Notes under the pieces: model-generated
What the model saw: only the letters and a program-made list of their open reading frames with translations
Database searches by the model: none
What the model was told of the DNA's origin: nothing
NCBI GenBank assembly: GCA_022792535.1
Contig: JAAWBG010000056.1
Coordinates: forward strand, 1 to 64,000
Length of the DNA: 64,000 nt
Direction of reading: 5' to 3'
Source: Lachnospiraceae bacterium
GTDB lineage: Bacteria; Bacillota; Clostridia; Lachnospirales; Lachnospiraceae
Program-made: the position numbers and the translations under genes
In this document: piece by piece, positions 8,560 to 16,329 of the stretch
Numbering within the stretch: position 1 is the first letter of the stretch
How the letters are laid out: the number at the start of each line of letters is the position of its first letter

Positions 8560-8612
8560 GGTATCGCGTTTCAACACAACTGCAAAGCAATGTTTTTCTT
8601 TGCGGGAGTGGG
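8560..8612 (+). repeat. Degenerate fragment of the hairpin repeat family
   Basis: It resembles the central part of copy 1 (CAATTGCGAAGCAAT module at 66-82): here CAACTGCAAAGCAATG followed by CTTTGCGGGAGTG. It lies between the aminotransferase start and the rubredoxin stop. Similarity is visible but weak. Confidence 0.35.
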
Positions 8613-8621
8613 CCAATCATC

Positions 8622-8783
8622 TTAAGATTCTTTGACAAACACTTCTTTTCCCAATCCGCACAAAGGACATACCCAATCTTCTGGGATATCTCCAAAAGCG
8701 GTTCCCGGAGCTATTCCATTATCTGGGTCTCCAACCTCTGGATCGTATACGTATCCGCATGGCTCGCAAACATATTTGTCCAT
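8622..8783 (-). CDS. Rubredoxin
   Basis: The 53-aa one-iron electron carrier has the two knuckles [15 protein letters not shown] (Cys-x2-Cys) and [14 protein letters not shown] (Cys-x2-Cys), which bind Fe(Cys)4. The ATG at 8783 follows AAGGAG; a longer upstream reading to 8891 runs into the DUF2325 gene and has no ribosome site. It accepts electrons for reduction of oxygen or peroxide in anaerobes through partners such as rubrerythrin or flavodiiron proteins; none is adjacent. Clear family identity and full length. Confidence 0.96.
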   Translation of the reverse strand: MDKYVCEPCGYVYDPEVGDPDNGIAPGTAFGDIPEDWVCPLCGLGKEVFVKES

Positions 8784-8881
8784 TTTCCATTCTCCTTTAC
8801 TTTTTTTGTTAGTATATCCTTTTACCGTCAAAACATACGAACTGTTTTTAAGCTTCCTGCAGACCCTTGTCTGCCTGCAAA

Positions 8882-9163
8882 TCAAGTACATCTTTCCATC
8901 AAAATCCCTTCTAAAGCGTTGCCGCTGCTAGTATGGCACCTCACTACATCTGCTTTCACTTTTTCTGCTTCTGACAGAGCGCAATGAGCCATTTTGTGAG
9001 AAACAGTATTCGTAAATACTACCATCAAATCAGGCCTTCCTATCTTCTCCTTCAAATTCCCTGACATTTGAGTGAAAACCTTTGCTTTGCATTTGTATGC
9101 TCTGCATATTTTTTTGTACTGGCAGACCATTCTGTCATGGCCCCCAATGATCACAATACTCAT
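8882..9163 (-). CDS. DUF2325 domain protein
   Basis: The 93-aa protein has the DUF2325 pattern: [12 protein letters not shown] at the N-terminus, a [10 protein letters not shown] segment and a [13 protein letters not shown] end. The family is small, cytosolic and of unknown function, often near metal or redox genes in Firmicutes. AGGAGG precedes the ATG. It is upstream of rubredoxin on the same strand with a 98-bp gap, so the two may share a transcript. Confidence 0.8.
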   Translation of the reverse strand: MSIVIIGGHDRMVCQYKKICRAYKCKAKVFTQMSGNLKEKIGRPDLMVVFTNTVSHKMAHCALSEAEKVKADVVRCHTSSGNALEGILMERCT

Positions 9164-9243
9164 TTCTTACCTCCTTGCTATTTTCATATGAAAACCCAAA
9201 CAACATTTAAAACGCCAACAAGGGAGAATCATATTAAAGTATT

Positions 9244-10020
9244 TTACCCCAATGCCACATCCAAAATCATCATAATCAGGAAACCCAGGGCAAATCCTAT
9301 GGTAGAAATATTAGAATGTTCCCCCTGAGACGCCTCTGGCAAAAGTTCTTCTACTACCACATAGATCATGGCCCCTGCCGCAAAAGACAGCAGATAAGGC
9401 AGAAATGGAAGAACCAAGCCTGTCAGCAGAATGGTCAGACATGCCCCCACTGGCTCCACAATCCCGGAAAGCATTCCATAAACAAAAGCTTTTCCTCTGC
9501 TTCCTCCCTCGCTTTTCAGCGGAAGGGAAATGATAGCTCCTTCTGGAAAATTCTGAATGGCAATTCCAACTGCCAGCGCTAAAGCGCCAGAAAAAGAAAT
9601 CATCTCTTCCCCAGACAACAGACCAGCAAATACCACCCCTACCGCCATTCCTTCTGGTATATTGTGCAGCGTCACTGCCAAAATCAGCATAGTGGTCTTT
9701 TTTAATCTGCTTTTAGGTCCTTCCGGCTCCTCTGAATTCAAATGCAGATGAGGAATCCATCGGTCCATTTCCAATAAAAACAAGATTCCCAGGGCAAACC
9801 CTATAGCTGCCGGAAAAAAAGCCAGTTCTCCCAGATCAGCAGAAAAATTAATGGCTGGAATCAGCAATGACCAGACAGAGGCCGCCACCATAACCCCGGA
9901 AGCAAACCCTAACAGTCCTTTCTGGATTCCCGGCCTTAAGGCATCTTTCAAAAAAAATACGCTCCCGGCTCCCAATGTGGTTCCCAAAAATGGAATCAAT
10001 AGCCCAATCATGATCTTCAT
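9244..10020 (-). CDS. ZIP family divalent metal transporter
   Basis: A 258-aa integral membrane protein with eight apparent spans. It has the ZIP signature HNIPEGMAVGVVF in span 4 and IQNFPEGAIISLPL in span 5, which supply the His/Glu binuclear metal site, plus a short His-containing loop after span 3 (HLHLNSEEPEG). It is expected to import zinc, possibly iron or manganese, across the cytoplasmic membrane. AAGGAG precedes the ATG. Just downstream of feoB in the reading direction, so it may belong to the metal-homeostasis group here, though a 100-bp gap separates them. Confidence 0.9.
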   Translation of the reverse strand: MKIMIGLLIPFLGTTLGAGSVFFLKDALRPGIQKGLLGFASGVMVAASVWSLLIPAINFSADLGELAFFPAAIGFALGILFLLEMDRWIPHLHLNSEEPEGPKSRLKKTTMLILAVTLHNIPEGMAVGVVFAGLLSGEEMISFSGALALAVGIAIQNFPEGAIISLPLKSEGGSRGKAFVYGMLSGIVEPVGACLTILLTGLVLPFLPYLLSFAAGAMIYVVVEELLPEASQGEHSNISTIGFALGFLIMMILDVALG

Positions 10021-10123
10021 GTCTATCTGCTCCTTTTCCTATTTCTGCCCTCTATTTTCCTGGTCAGTCTCTCTTTTATTCTCTGCATTTTCAAAAGGAT
10101 TATGCTGTTTTCCGGTCTCTATT

Positions 10124-12310
10124 TTATCGCGCTCCCGCCAGACCTTTCATTCCTATTCTGCTTTTCCTTTTCCCGGAGCGGAATAACAAATATAAAAATC
10201 CTGCCATCAATAAGAATGCTGCTGCTGTTCCAAATCCAAAGGTCCCTACGGTAATCCAGGTTCCAATCTGGTAAATGCACAGTGATACTACATAAGCCAG
10301 GAGACACTGATATCCAATGGCAAACCAGAACCATCTGCGATTATTCATTTCCCGTTTGATAGCCCCCATGGCCGCGAAACAGGGAGCGCACAGCAAATTA
10401 AATACTAAGAAAGAATACGCCGCCACCGCTGTCATATGTCCCGCCAAGGTTCCCCAGATCTCTGTTCCATCTTCCGCAACTTCTGCAAATCCAAACAGGA
10501 TTCCAAAAGTTCCAACTACATTTTCTTTGGCAACCAGTCCTGTGATGGCCGCCACTGCAGATTTCCAATCTCCCCAGCCCAAAGGAAGAAAAATCCAAGC
10601 GAATACATTTCCTATGGCCGCCAAAATACTGTGATCTATCTCCCTATCATCCAGCATCCGGAACTGTCCCTCTACCCATCCAAAATATGTCGTAAACCAC
10701 ACAAAGATCGTAGACAGTAAAATGATTGTTCCCGCCTTTTTGATGAAAGACCATCCTCGTTCCCACATACTGCGCAGCACATTTGTAACGGTAGGCATAT
10801 GGTAAGCTGGAAGTTCCATCACAAAAGGAGCTGGTTCTCCTGCAAACATCTTTGTTTTTTTTAAGATAATACCAGAACAGATCACTGCCCCAATTCCCAC
10901 AAAAAACGCACTCCAGGACACCCACCAGGCATTGCCGAAAAAGGCCCCGGCAATCAACGCAATAATGGGCAGCTTCGCCCCGCAAGGAATAAATGTAGTG
11001 GTCATAATTGTCATCTTCCGGTCTCTGTCATTTTCAATGGTCCTGGAAGCCATAATTCCCGGCACACCGCACCCAGTTCCAATCAGCATAGGAATAAAAG
11101 ATTTTCCAGAAAGACCGAATTTACGGAAAATGCGGTCCATAATAAAAGCAACTCTCGCCATATAACCGCAGGCTTCTAAAAAAGCTAGAAAGAGAAACAG
11201 TACCAGCATTTGAGGCACAAACCCCAGAACTGCGCCTACGCCAGCCACAATTCCGTCCACGATCAGTCCCTGAAGCCAGGCCGCACATCCAATGGCCTCC
11301 AACCCACTGGTAAGCAATTCTGGAATGCCTGGAATCACAATCGTTTTGATTCCAAACAGATGCCATCCCTCTCCAAATACCCCGTCATTAGCCCAATCTG
11401 TTGCCCAGGTTCCCACTGTGGTGACAGAAATATAGTACACCAAAGCCATCACTGCTGCGAACATGGGCAGAGCCAAAATACGGTTTGTTACAATTTTGTC
11501 AATTTTATCTGAAATGCTGGTCTTCTCCTTTTGCTGTCTGGCATAACATTCCTGAATTACAGAAGAAATATACATATATCGTTCATTGGCGATAATACTT
11601 TCTGCATCGTCATCCAATTCCTTTTCCAATCTTTCTACCTGCGCTGTCACATCCGGCGCCTGCTTCATCTGTTCGGCAATTTTGTTGTCGCCCTCTAACA
11701 ATTTAATGGAGAAAAACCGCCTCTGTTCCTCTGGCACCTCACTTCCCAATCTATCTTCAATTCCTTTTAACACTATTTCTACTTCCGTAGAAAATTCATG
11801 TACTATTTTTCCCCTTTTCCCTTTTTGAGCGGTTTCCACTGCTTTTTCTGCCGCTTCTTTCAGGCCAATGCCTTTCAGCGCCGAAATCTCCACTACCGGA
11901 CACCCTAATTTTTCACTGAGTTTTTTGGTATGTATCTGATCTCCACTTTTTTGCACCACATCCATCATATTCACAGCCATTACCACTGGAATTCCAAGTT
12001 CCATCAACTGTGTAGAGAGATAGAGATTACGTTCCATATTGGTTCCATCCACAATATTCAAAATAACATCCGGCCGCTGGCTGATCAGATAATTCCGAGC
12101 TACTACTTCTTCTAATGTGTATGGCGACAGAGAATAGATTCCCGGCAAATCCGCAATAATCACATCTGCGTATCCCTTTAATTTTCCCTCCTTTTTTTCC
12201 ACGGTAACGCCGGGCCAATTTCCCACAAACTGATTGGAACCCGTCAATGCGTTGAACAGTGTAGTTTTTCCACAATTTGGATTTCCTGCTAATGCTATCT
12301 TTACTGACAT
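10124..12310 (-). CDS. feoB: Ferrous iron transport GTPase FeoB
   Basis: The 728-aa protein has an N-terminal G domain (G1 GNPNCGKTT at 9-17, G3 DLPGIYSLSPYT, G4 NMMD), a guanine-dissociation-inhibitor-like helical region to about residue 260, and a C-terminal polytopic domain with Gate motifs (GTGCGVPGIMASR and LCAPCFAAMGAIKRE). It imports Fe2+ across the cytoplasmic membrane. It is third in a feoA-feoA-feoB cluster. The feoA-feoB gap of 216 bp holds a tandem repeat and a TTAG-N6-CTAA palindrome, so feoB could have its own promoter. The length is normal. Confidence 0.96.
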   Translation of the reverse strand: MSVKIALAGNPNCGKTTLFNALTGSNQFVGNWPGVTVEKKEGKLKGYADVIIADLPGIYSLSPYTLEEVVARNYLISQRPDVILNIVDGTNMERNLYLSTQLMELGIPVVMAVNMMDVVQKSGDQIHTKKLSEKLGCPVVEISALKGIGLKEAAEKAVETAQKGKRGKIVHEFSTEVEIVLKGIEDRLGSEVPEEQRRFFSIKLLEGDNKIAEQMKQAPDVTAQVERLEKELDDDAESIIANERYMYISSVIQECYARQQKEKTSISDKIDKIVTNRILALPMFAAVMALVYYISVTTVGTWATDWANDGVFGEGWHLFGIKTIVIPGIPELLTSGLEAIGCAAWLQGLIVDGIVAGVGAVLGFVPQMLVLFLFLAFLEACGYMARVAFIMDRIFRKFGLSGKSFIPMLIGTGCGVPGIMASRTIENDRDRKMTIMTTTFIPCGAKLPIIALIAGAFFGNAWWVSWSAFFVGIGAVICSGIILKKTKMFAGEPAPFVMELPAYHMPTVTNVLRSMWERGWSFIKKAGTIILLSTIFVWFTTYFGWVEGQFRMLDDREIDHSILAAIGNVFAWIFLPLGWGDWKSAVAAITGLVAKENVVGTFGILFGFAEVAEDGTEIWGTLAGHMTAVAAYSFLVFNLLCAPCFAAMGAIKREMNNRRWFWFAIGYQCLLAYVVSLCIYQIGTWITVGTFGFGTAAAFLLMAGFLYLLFRSGKRKSRIGMKGLAGAR

Positions 12311-12364
12311 TTCACAACTCCTATCCGCCCTTTGGCATATTTATTTTTGATTTTTATTTTCACT

Positions 12365-12465
12365 GCTTCTGTTTTGCTATTTCTGCTTCTGTTTTGCTAT
12401 TTCTGCTTCTATTTTTTATACTCTTCTATTTTTTATGCTCTTCTATTTTATGCTCTTCTATTTTT
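12365..12465. repeat. Tandem repeat between feoA and feoB
   Basis: A 20-bp unit, TTCTGCTTCTGTTTTGCTAT, is repeated about 2.3 times (12365-12410), followed by three 15-17-bp units of the type ATTTTTTATGCTCTTCT (12411-12465). All are pyrimidine-rich on the + strand. Copy number may vary by slippage and alter the spacing ahead of feoB. Confidence 0.75.
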
Positions 12466-12494
12466 CTTTCTTAGTTTAGTTTCACTTACCTAAA

Positions 12495-12508
12495 TTAGTT
12501 ATAACTAA
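12495..12508. promoter_or_regulatory. DtxR-like palindrome upstream of feoB
   Basis: TTAGTTATAACTAA is a perfect 14-bp palindrome of the form TTAG-N6-CTAA, the core half-site arrangement of DtxR/IdeR/MntR operators. The same form is found at 13073-13088 ahead of feoA. Confidence 0.55.
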
Positions 12509-12526
12509 CTATTGAGCAAAAAAAAT

Positions 12527-12748
12527 CTATTCTATTTCAATCATCTCTGCATCCATTTTCCGCAGAGACAATTCATAGCCGCGCACTGTCACTTCCACCG
12601 GATCTCCCAAAGGAGCCTTTTTCCGCACAAAAATATCTACGCCTTTCGTAATTCCCATATCCATAATCCGGCGTCTTACGGGTCCTTCCCCATGCAATTT
12701 CATGACTTTTACAGTTTCCCCACATGGAACCTGTCTTAATGTCTTCAT
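12527..12748 (-). CDS. feoA: FeoA family protein (second copy)
   Basis: The 73-aa SH3-like protein starts MKTLRQVPCGETVKVMKLHG and has the FeoA pattern GPVRRRIMDMGITKG ... DPVEVTVRGYELSLRK. FeoA assists FeoB at the cytoplasmic face. The ATG at 12748 is preferred because GAGGAGG lies just upstream; a start at 12769 would bury that site. It overlaps nothing and follows the other feoA by 52 bp. Confidence 0.9.
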   Translation of the reverse strand: MKTLRQVPCGETVKVMKLHGEGPVRRRIMDMGITKGVDIFVRKKAPLGDPVEVTVRGYELSLRKMDAEMIEIE

Positions 12749-12800
12749 ACGTTTTCCCTCCTCTACCATTTACTGTCACCATCTGTTTCAGATATCGTTC

Positions 12801-13019
12801 TTATATCATGATTTTATTTGCCATATCTCTGTCAATGGCAACTCTGGATTCTTTTACATTTACAATCATATTCCCGCTGATCTTCGACAGGACAATGACC
12901 TGTCCTCCTGCTACAAATCCTAAATTTTCCAAAAATCTTCTAGTTTCCTCCTTTCCCCCTATCTTTTTAATAATATTGATCTCTCCTGTTCTTGCCATAG
13001 TCAAGGGCATCCTGATCAT
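12801..13019 (-). CDS. feoA: FeoA family protein (first copy)
   Basis: The 72-aa FeoA-type SH3-like protein (MPLTMARTGEINIIKKIGG ... LENLGFVAGGQVIVL ... NVKESRVAIDRDMANKIMI) is the promoter-proximal gene of the feo cluster. The segment INIIKKIGGKEETRRFLENLGF matches the FeoA N-terminal strand-turn-helix. Duplicate feoA genes ahead of feoB are common in clostridia. It is preceded by a Fur-like box and a DtxR-like palindrome, consistent with iron repression. Confidence 0.88.
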   Translation of the reverse strand: MIRMPLTMARTGEINIIKKIGGKEETRRFLENLGFVAGGQVIVLSKISGNMIVNVKESRVAIDRDMANKIMI

Positions 13020-13041
13020 CTTCTTTCTTTTAGATTTTTAT

Positions 13042-13058
13042 TTGAGAATGATTCTCAT
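13042..13058. promoter_or_regulatory. Fur-like box upstream of feoA
   Basis: TTGAGAATGATTCTCAT contains the perfect inverted repeat TGAGAATGATTCTCA, very close to the Fur consensus core (GATAATGATTATC). It is 23-39 bp upstream of the first feoA start, a position suited to repression. Confidence 0.75.
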
Positions 13059-13072
13059 TTATTCTTTCTTCG

Positions 13073-13088
13073 GTTAGTATAATCTAAC
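13073..13088. promoter_or_regulatory. DtxR-like palindrome upstream of feoA
   Basis: GTTAGTATAATCTAAC (arms GTTAG/CTAAC, 6-bp spacer) overlaps what looks like a TATAAT -10-type element. It has the same TTAG-N6-CTAA shape as the site at 12495-12508. A DtxR-family gene is at 19475. Confidence 0.55.
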
Positions 13089-13761
13089 TTTTGTCCATTG
13101 TCAATAACTTTTTGAAAATTTTGGCAGTGCTTCTAGTTTCGCAGATTTTCTATTATCCTACCATAAGAAAACTAACCGTCCTGGGATGCCCTGTAACCCA
13201 AATTAAGAGACGCTAAGTTCCCCGTAGTTATCTACGAGGTCCTTAACGTCTCTTAACCTTGAAACATTTTCCTGTCACAAAACAATCTCGCGAAAATGTT
13301 CTTCCTAATCCCGACTGAAAACTCTCTCTCCCCATGTCTCAGTCCATGCCGTTCTCATCTTTTATTCAGAACACCTTCTTCTTCTCTTTTGTACAATACC
13401 CCTAAATTTAACTTTTATGATGGAACCACTAGCATCCCGTCTATTCTCCGAACCCTTGTCGTTCCATATCGTATACTTATTACATTGCTCCCCTCTGATA
13501 AAGTATACCACGCCGCTGACATCCCCCTCATAGATGCAGACAGTCTCCACTAAAAGTTAGGTTAATTATACACTATTTTTCCATAAAAGCCATGACGAAA
13601 TCGGTTCCATTATTTTTCCCCTTCCATCATGGCCTTTTCTTTGTTCTTCTCTATAATATCTTATAAGATTACAATGTTTTTGGCAACTGATTTTTTACAG
13701 CTGATTTCTGTTTAAAAACATTCTGAATTTCCTTAAATCAATAGGAATCCCATATTTCCTT
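13089..13761. other. Gene-poor gap upstream of the feo cluster
   Basis: No convincing gene. It holds a long imperfect hairpin at 13203-13256 (TTAAGAGACG ... CGTCTCTTAA with an inner CGTAG/CTACG) and a looser inverted repeat GAAACATTTTC ... GAAAATGTTC at 13260-13303. A 62-codon frame at 13362-13550 (minus) starts with GTG and lacks a ribosome site. Confidence 0.5.
13203..13256. repeat. Long inverted repeat
   Basis: Outer arms TTAAGAGACG/CGTCTCTTAA enclose CTAAG/CTTAA and CGTAG-ttat-CTACG. No U-tract follows on either strand, so it is not a typical terminator. Confidence 0.6.
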
Positions 13762-15669
13762 TCAATCATTTTCCTCATATCTGAGTATTTCTTCTGTATA
13801 TTTTCTTTCCATATTGTGTCTGATTTTTCTGTTTTGCACAGTCTCAAACAGAATTGAAAAATCATAATCTTTCGGATACAATTCTTCCGCTGCAATATGC
13901 AGTTTTACCCGCTTATGGTTGATCCATATTTTTTTATCCGGCAATTGCACTCTTAAGACGCCTTTTTCATTGGCTGGTTCACATACAATTCCTATTTTCT
14001 TGTCTGGATAGACCATCACGCTGTCTCCTCGTTTATATTTTTTGCTTAATTCTATTTTATATTTTTCTTTCTTTGTTCTGGCAATCCTGCCTACTTTCTT
14101 TTTTTCCATAGGATTATCTGCTTTTTGGAAATGATACTCCCTTACCGCCTTTTCTCCATATGCAGCTTTCATAGCTGTCCGCAGCATTTCATTCGGCATC
14201 CCCAATCTGTCTGCAATATAGAACGCACAGCTTTCCCCTGCCTCCCCAATGACCAGCTGATAAGTCGGCCTTAATGTCTCCTTATCAAAAGTCATTCTGG
14301 CATTTATAATGCCCTGGGCTTTATCTGCATATTCTTTTATTTCCGGGTAATGTGTCGTAACAAGGAAATGGGCACCGCTTTTTTTAAGCTCTTCTAAGAT
14401 GGCAATGGCAATCCCCATGCCTTCTGCGGGATCAGTACCGGACCCAAGCTCATCCATAATCACAAAACTTTCCTGGTTCACCTCTTTCAGCACTTCCAGC
14501 ACATTTGTAATATGCGCTGAAAAGGTCGATAGATTCTCCGCCATATTCTGTCCATCTCCAATATCACAGAGATAGGAATTGTGCATACAGATATCTGCTT
14601 TCCTGCAAGTAACATGCAGCCCGCACTGGGCCATCATACAATTCAACATCGCTGTCTTTATGGCCACTGTTTTTCCTCCTGTATTAGGCCCTGTGATAAC
14701 GATTCCCCGGATATCTCTCCCTATCTCAAACTGCAGCGGAACATTAATCTCTCTGTCCATCAGAGGATGCCTTGCATCTTCCAAAACAACTCTGTCTTCC
14801 TGGTTGATCGCAGGTTCCACTGCATCCAGATCCAGGCTCAATTTCCCTTTTGAAAATATGAAATCCAATTTTTCAATCATTGCAATATTTTCATCCATCG
14901 CCGAACGGGAAGCTGCAACCATTGCAGTCAACGTATACAAAATACGATAGATCTCATTCTCCTCGCTGATCTTAAGGAGCTGCAATTCCTCATAATACTT
15001 TGCAACGCCTGAAGGCTCCATAAAAAGCGTATTTCCAGTGGAAGATTGATCAATGACACTGCCTGATATTTTCATTTTGCATTCTCGTTTCACGGGGACG
15101 CATATCCTGCCATTTCGCAGCGTGCAGTAATGATCTGTCATACTTTCTTTCTGGACACGAATGACTTGTTCTGCTTTTTCTTTCATCTGTTCCTCGCATT
15201 TTATCATCTGATTTCTGATCTGCTCTAACTCTTTCGAGGCATGGTCATCTACCGCTCCATTTCTGATCTGCCTGCCGATCTCCTCCATCAGATCCTCCAT
15301 CATATTCAAATTTTCTTCATAATAAGCCAATGGATTTTGAAACATTTTCCCTCTGTTCAGATAATCTTTCAGACGCTTTACCACAATCAAAACATTTTCT
15401 ACCCGTTCTAACTGATAGGGGGTAAGGCATTCTCCCTTTTCAGAAATCATCAAGATCTCTTTTATCTCTGTAATATTTTGTAAAGGCGGTGTTCCAAGGT
15501 TTTCTATCAAGTTCCTGCTGTCTGTGGTATCTCTTAACTGCCTCCTCAATTCCCTCTCATTCAAATAAAAAGAAAGGCTCTTTATTTTTTCCTTGGTGTC
15601 CTCTGTCATTGCCAGATCCATCCAGATTCTCTTTACCTCATTAAACTCTATCTGCCGCTCTGTATTCAT
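13762..15669 (-). CDS. MutS2-like P-loop ATPase without Smr domain
   Basis: The 635-aa protein has the MutS-family core (helical lever and clamp region to about residue 290) and ABC-type ATPase: Walker A GPNTGGKT near 330, the Q/signature region with DIGDGQNMAENLSTFSAH and Walker B SFVIMDELGSGTDPAEG, then the H-loop VTTHYPEIKEYA. MutS2 proteins act on recombination intermediates or collided ribosomes rather than mismatches. It is shorter than standard MutS2 (about 780 aa): the C-terminal Smr nuclease domain is absent, and the end is basic (IARTKKEKYK). It is therefore a MutS2 paralogue, not the housekeeping copy. AGGAGA precedes the ATG. Confidence 0.85.
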   Translation of the reverse strand: MNTERQIEFNEVKRIWMDLAMTEDTKEKIKSLSFYLNERELRRQLRDTTDSRNLIENLGTPPLQNITEIKEILMISEKGECLTPYQLERVENVLIVVKRLKDYLNRGKMFQNPLAYYEENLNMMEDLMEEIGRQIRNGAVDDHASKELEQIRNQMIKCEEQMKEKAEQVIRVQKESMTDHYCTLRNGRICVPVKRECKMKISGSVIDQSSTGNTLFMEPSGVAKYYEELQLLKISEENEIYRILYTLTAMVAASRSAMDENIAMIEKLDFIFSKGKLSLDLDAVEPAINQEDRVVLEDARHPLMDREINVPLQFEIGRDIRGIVITGPNTGGKTVAIKTAMLNCMMAQCGLHVTCRKADICMHNSYLCDIGDGQNMAENLSTFSAHITNVLEVLKEVNQESFVIMDELGSGTDPAEGMGIAIAILEELKKSGAHFLVTTHYPEIKEYADKAQGIINARMTFDKETLRPTYQLVIGEAGESCAFYIADRLGMPNEMLRTAMKAAYGEKAVREYHFQKADNPMEKKKVGRIARTKKEKYKIELSKKYKRGDSVMVYPDKKIGIVCEPANEKGVLRVQLPDKKIWINHKRVKLHIAAEELYPKDYDFSILFETVQNRKIRHNMERKYTEEILRYEEND

Positions 15670-15767
15670 CTCTCAATTCTCCTTTTTGTAAAATATTGTT
15701 CGTTTCTACTATGTTTCTAAATGCCTTACAAAAGAAAAATCTTGACCGTATTTTTCTTAAATCAAAA

Positions 15768-15833
15768 AAGACCATGGTTGCCTGAAAGCATCCTCCAGGA
15801 ACACTGTCCCACAAGGATAAATACCATGGTCTT
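15768..15833 (-). terminator. Terminator of the minus-strand transcript from 16067
   Basis: The outer stem AAGACCATGGT/ACCATGGTCTT, with an internal ATCCT/AGGAT helix, is followed on the minus strand by TTTTTT. It ends the short transcript that begins at the strong promoter 16074-16102. Confidence 0.85.
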
Positions 15834-16004
15834 GTAATCTATATCTGATTCCTATCTTTTTCAGAAAAATATACGGATGGAACTACTCGAACTCCATAAA
15901 CATCCCATAATATTCAGTAATTGTAAGGCGAAACTGCTGATACTAACCGATCAGCAAATGGACAGACTTCCAGCATAGATCACTAAAAATCTTCCCTGCA
16001 ATAT

Positions 16005-16043
16005 TTATTTTGCAACTTTCTCCATTACAATCACATTTAACAT
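16005..16043 (-). CDS. Micro-ORF (12 codons) with strong ribosome site
   Basis: MLNVIVMEKVAK is preceded by AAGGAGG at ideal spacing and by a consensus promoter. No family is recognisable. It may be a leader peptide or a signalling micro-peptide; a chance ORF in an sRNA is also possible, though the near-perfect Shine-Dalgarno argues that it is translated. Confidence 0.45.
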   Translation of the reverse strand: MLNVIVMEKVAK

Positions 16044-16073
16044 AAAAAGTCCTCCTTAAGTTTATCTTGTCCC

Positions 16074-16102
16074 ATTATATCCACCAAACTCTCCTCTGTC
16101 AA
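16074..16102 (-). promoter_or_regulatory. Consensus sigma-A promoter (minus strand)
   Basis: TTGACA (16097-16102) and TATAAT (16074-16079) are separated by exactly 17 bp, an ideal housekeeping promoter. It faces away from the peptide gene promoter at 16125-16152, leaving 22 bp between the two -35 elements. Confidence 0.85.
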
Positions 16103-16124
16103 TCATCTTTTTCCAGTTTCGTCA

Positions 16125-16152
16125 TTGCTTTTTCCCGGCTTCTCTTTATACT
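16125..16152 (+). promoter_or_regulatory. Promoter of the secreted-peptide gene
   Basis: TTGCTT and TATACT with a 16-bp spacer are placed to start RNA about 25 nt upstream of the peptide ATG. A second TATAAT at 16164 is too close to the ribosome site to serve. Confidence 0.5.
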
Positions 16153-16185
16153 ATATTTCAGATTATAATTTAGGAGGATTTTTAC

Positions 16186-16329
16186 ATGAAAAACTTTAAA
16201 AAACAATTTTTGAAATCAACAATCTGCTTCACATTGGCCGCTTCTATCTTCTTTTCCGGCAAACTTTCTAATCTTTTTGATTCTTTTTCTGCTTCACCGT
16301 TAGATATTGCTGCTATGTATGACGAATAA
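16186..16329 (+). CDS. Small secreted peptide, candidate quorum-sensing pro-peptide
   Basis: The 47-aa ORF has a basic N-terminus (MKNFKKQF), a hydrophobic core (ICFTLAASIFFSG) and a polar C-terminal tail ending SPLDIAAMYDE, the build of Phr/PapR/PhrA pro-peptides that are exported and trimmed to a short C-terminal signal. The ribosome site TAGGAGG is ideal. Its stop codon abuts the stop codon of the convergent double-HTH TPR regulator. Known RRNPP systems pair such peptides with a TPR regulator encoded alongside. The role is inferred from layout; the mature peptide is not known. Confidence 0.7.
   Translation: MKNFKKQFLKSTICFTLAASIFFSGKLSNLFDSFSASPLDIAAMYDE

Larger units (their letters stand above)
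15768..16067 (-). ncRNA. Short (about 300-nt) minus-strand transcript, function unknown
   Basis: It is defined by a near-perfect sigma-A promoter (16074-16102) and a strong intrinsic terminator (15768-15833). Inside are a 12-codon ORF with an ideal ribosome site (16005-16043) and two further tiny frames without clear sites (about 20 and 15 codons). It could be an sRNA or a carrier of micro-peptides. Boundaries are predicted from sequence only. Confidence 0.5.

Noticed and set aside
12365..12465. Possible CRISPR-like repeat
   Set aside because: Units are short, directly adjacent and without spacers; a simple tandem repeat.
13362..13550. 62-codon minus frame near the feo cluster
   Set aside because: GTG start without a ribosome site, no family pattern; treated as intergenic.
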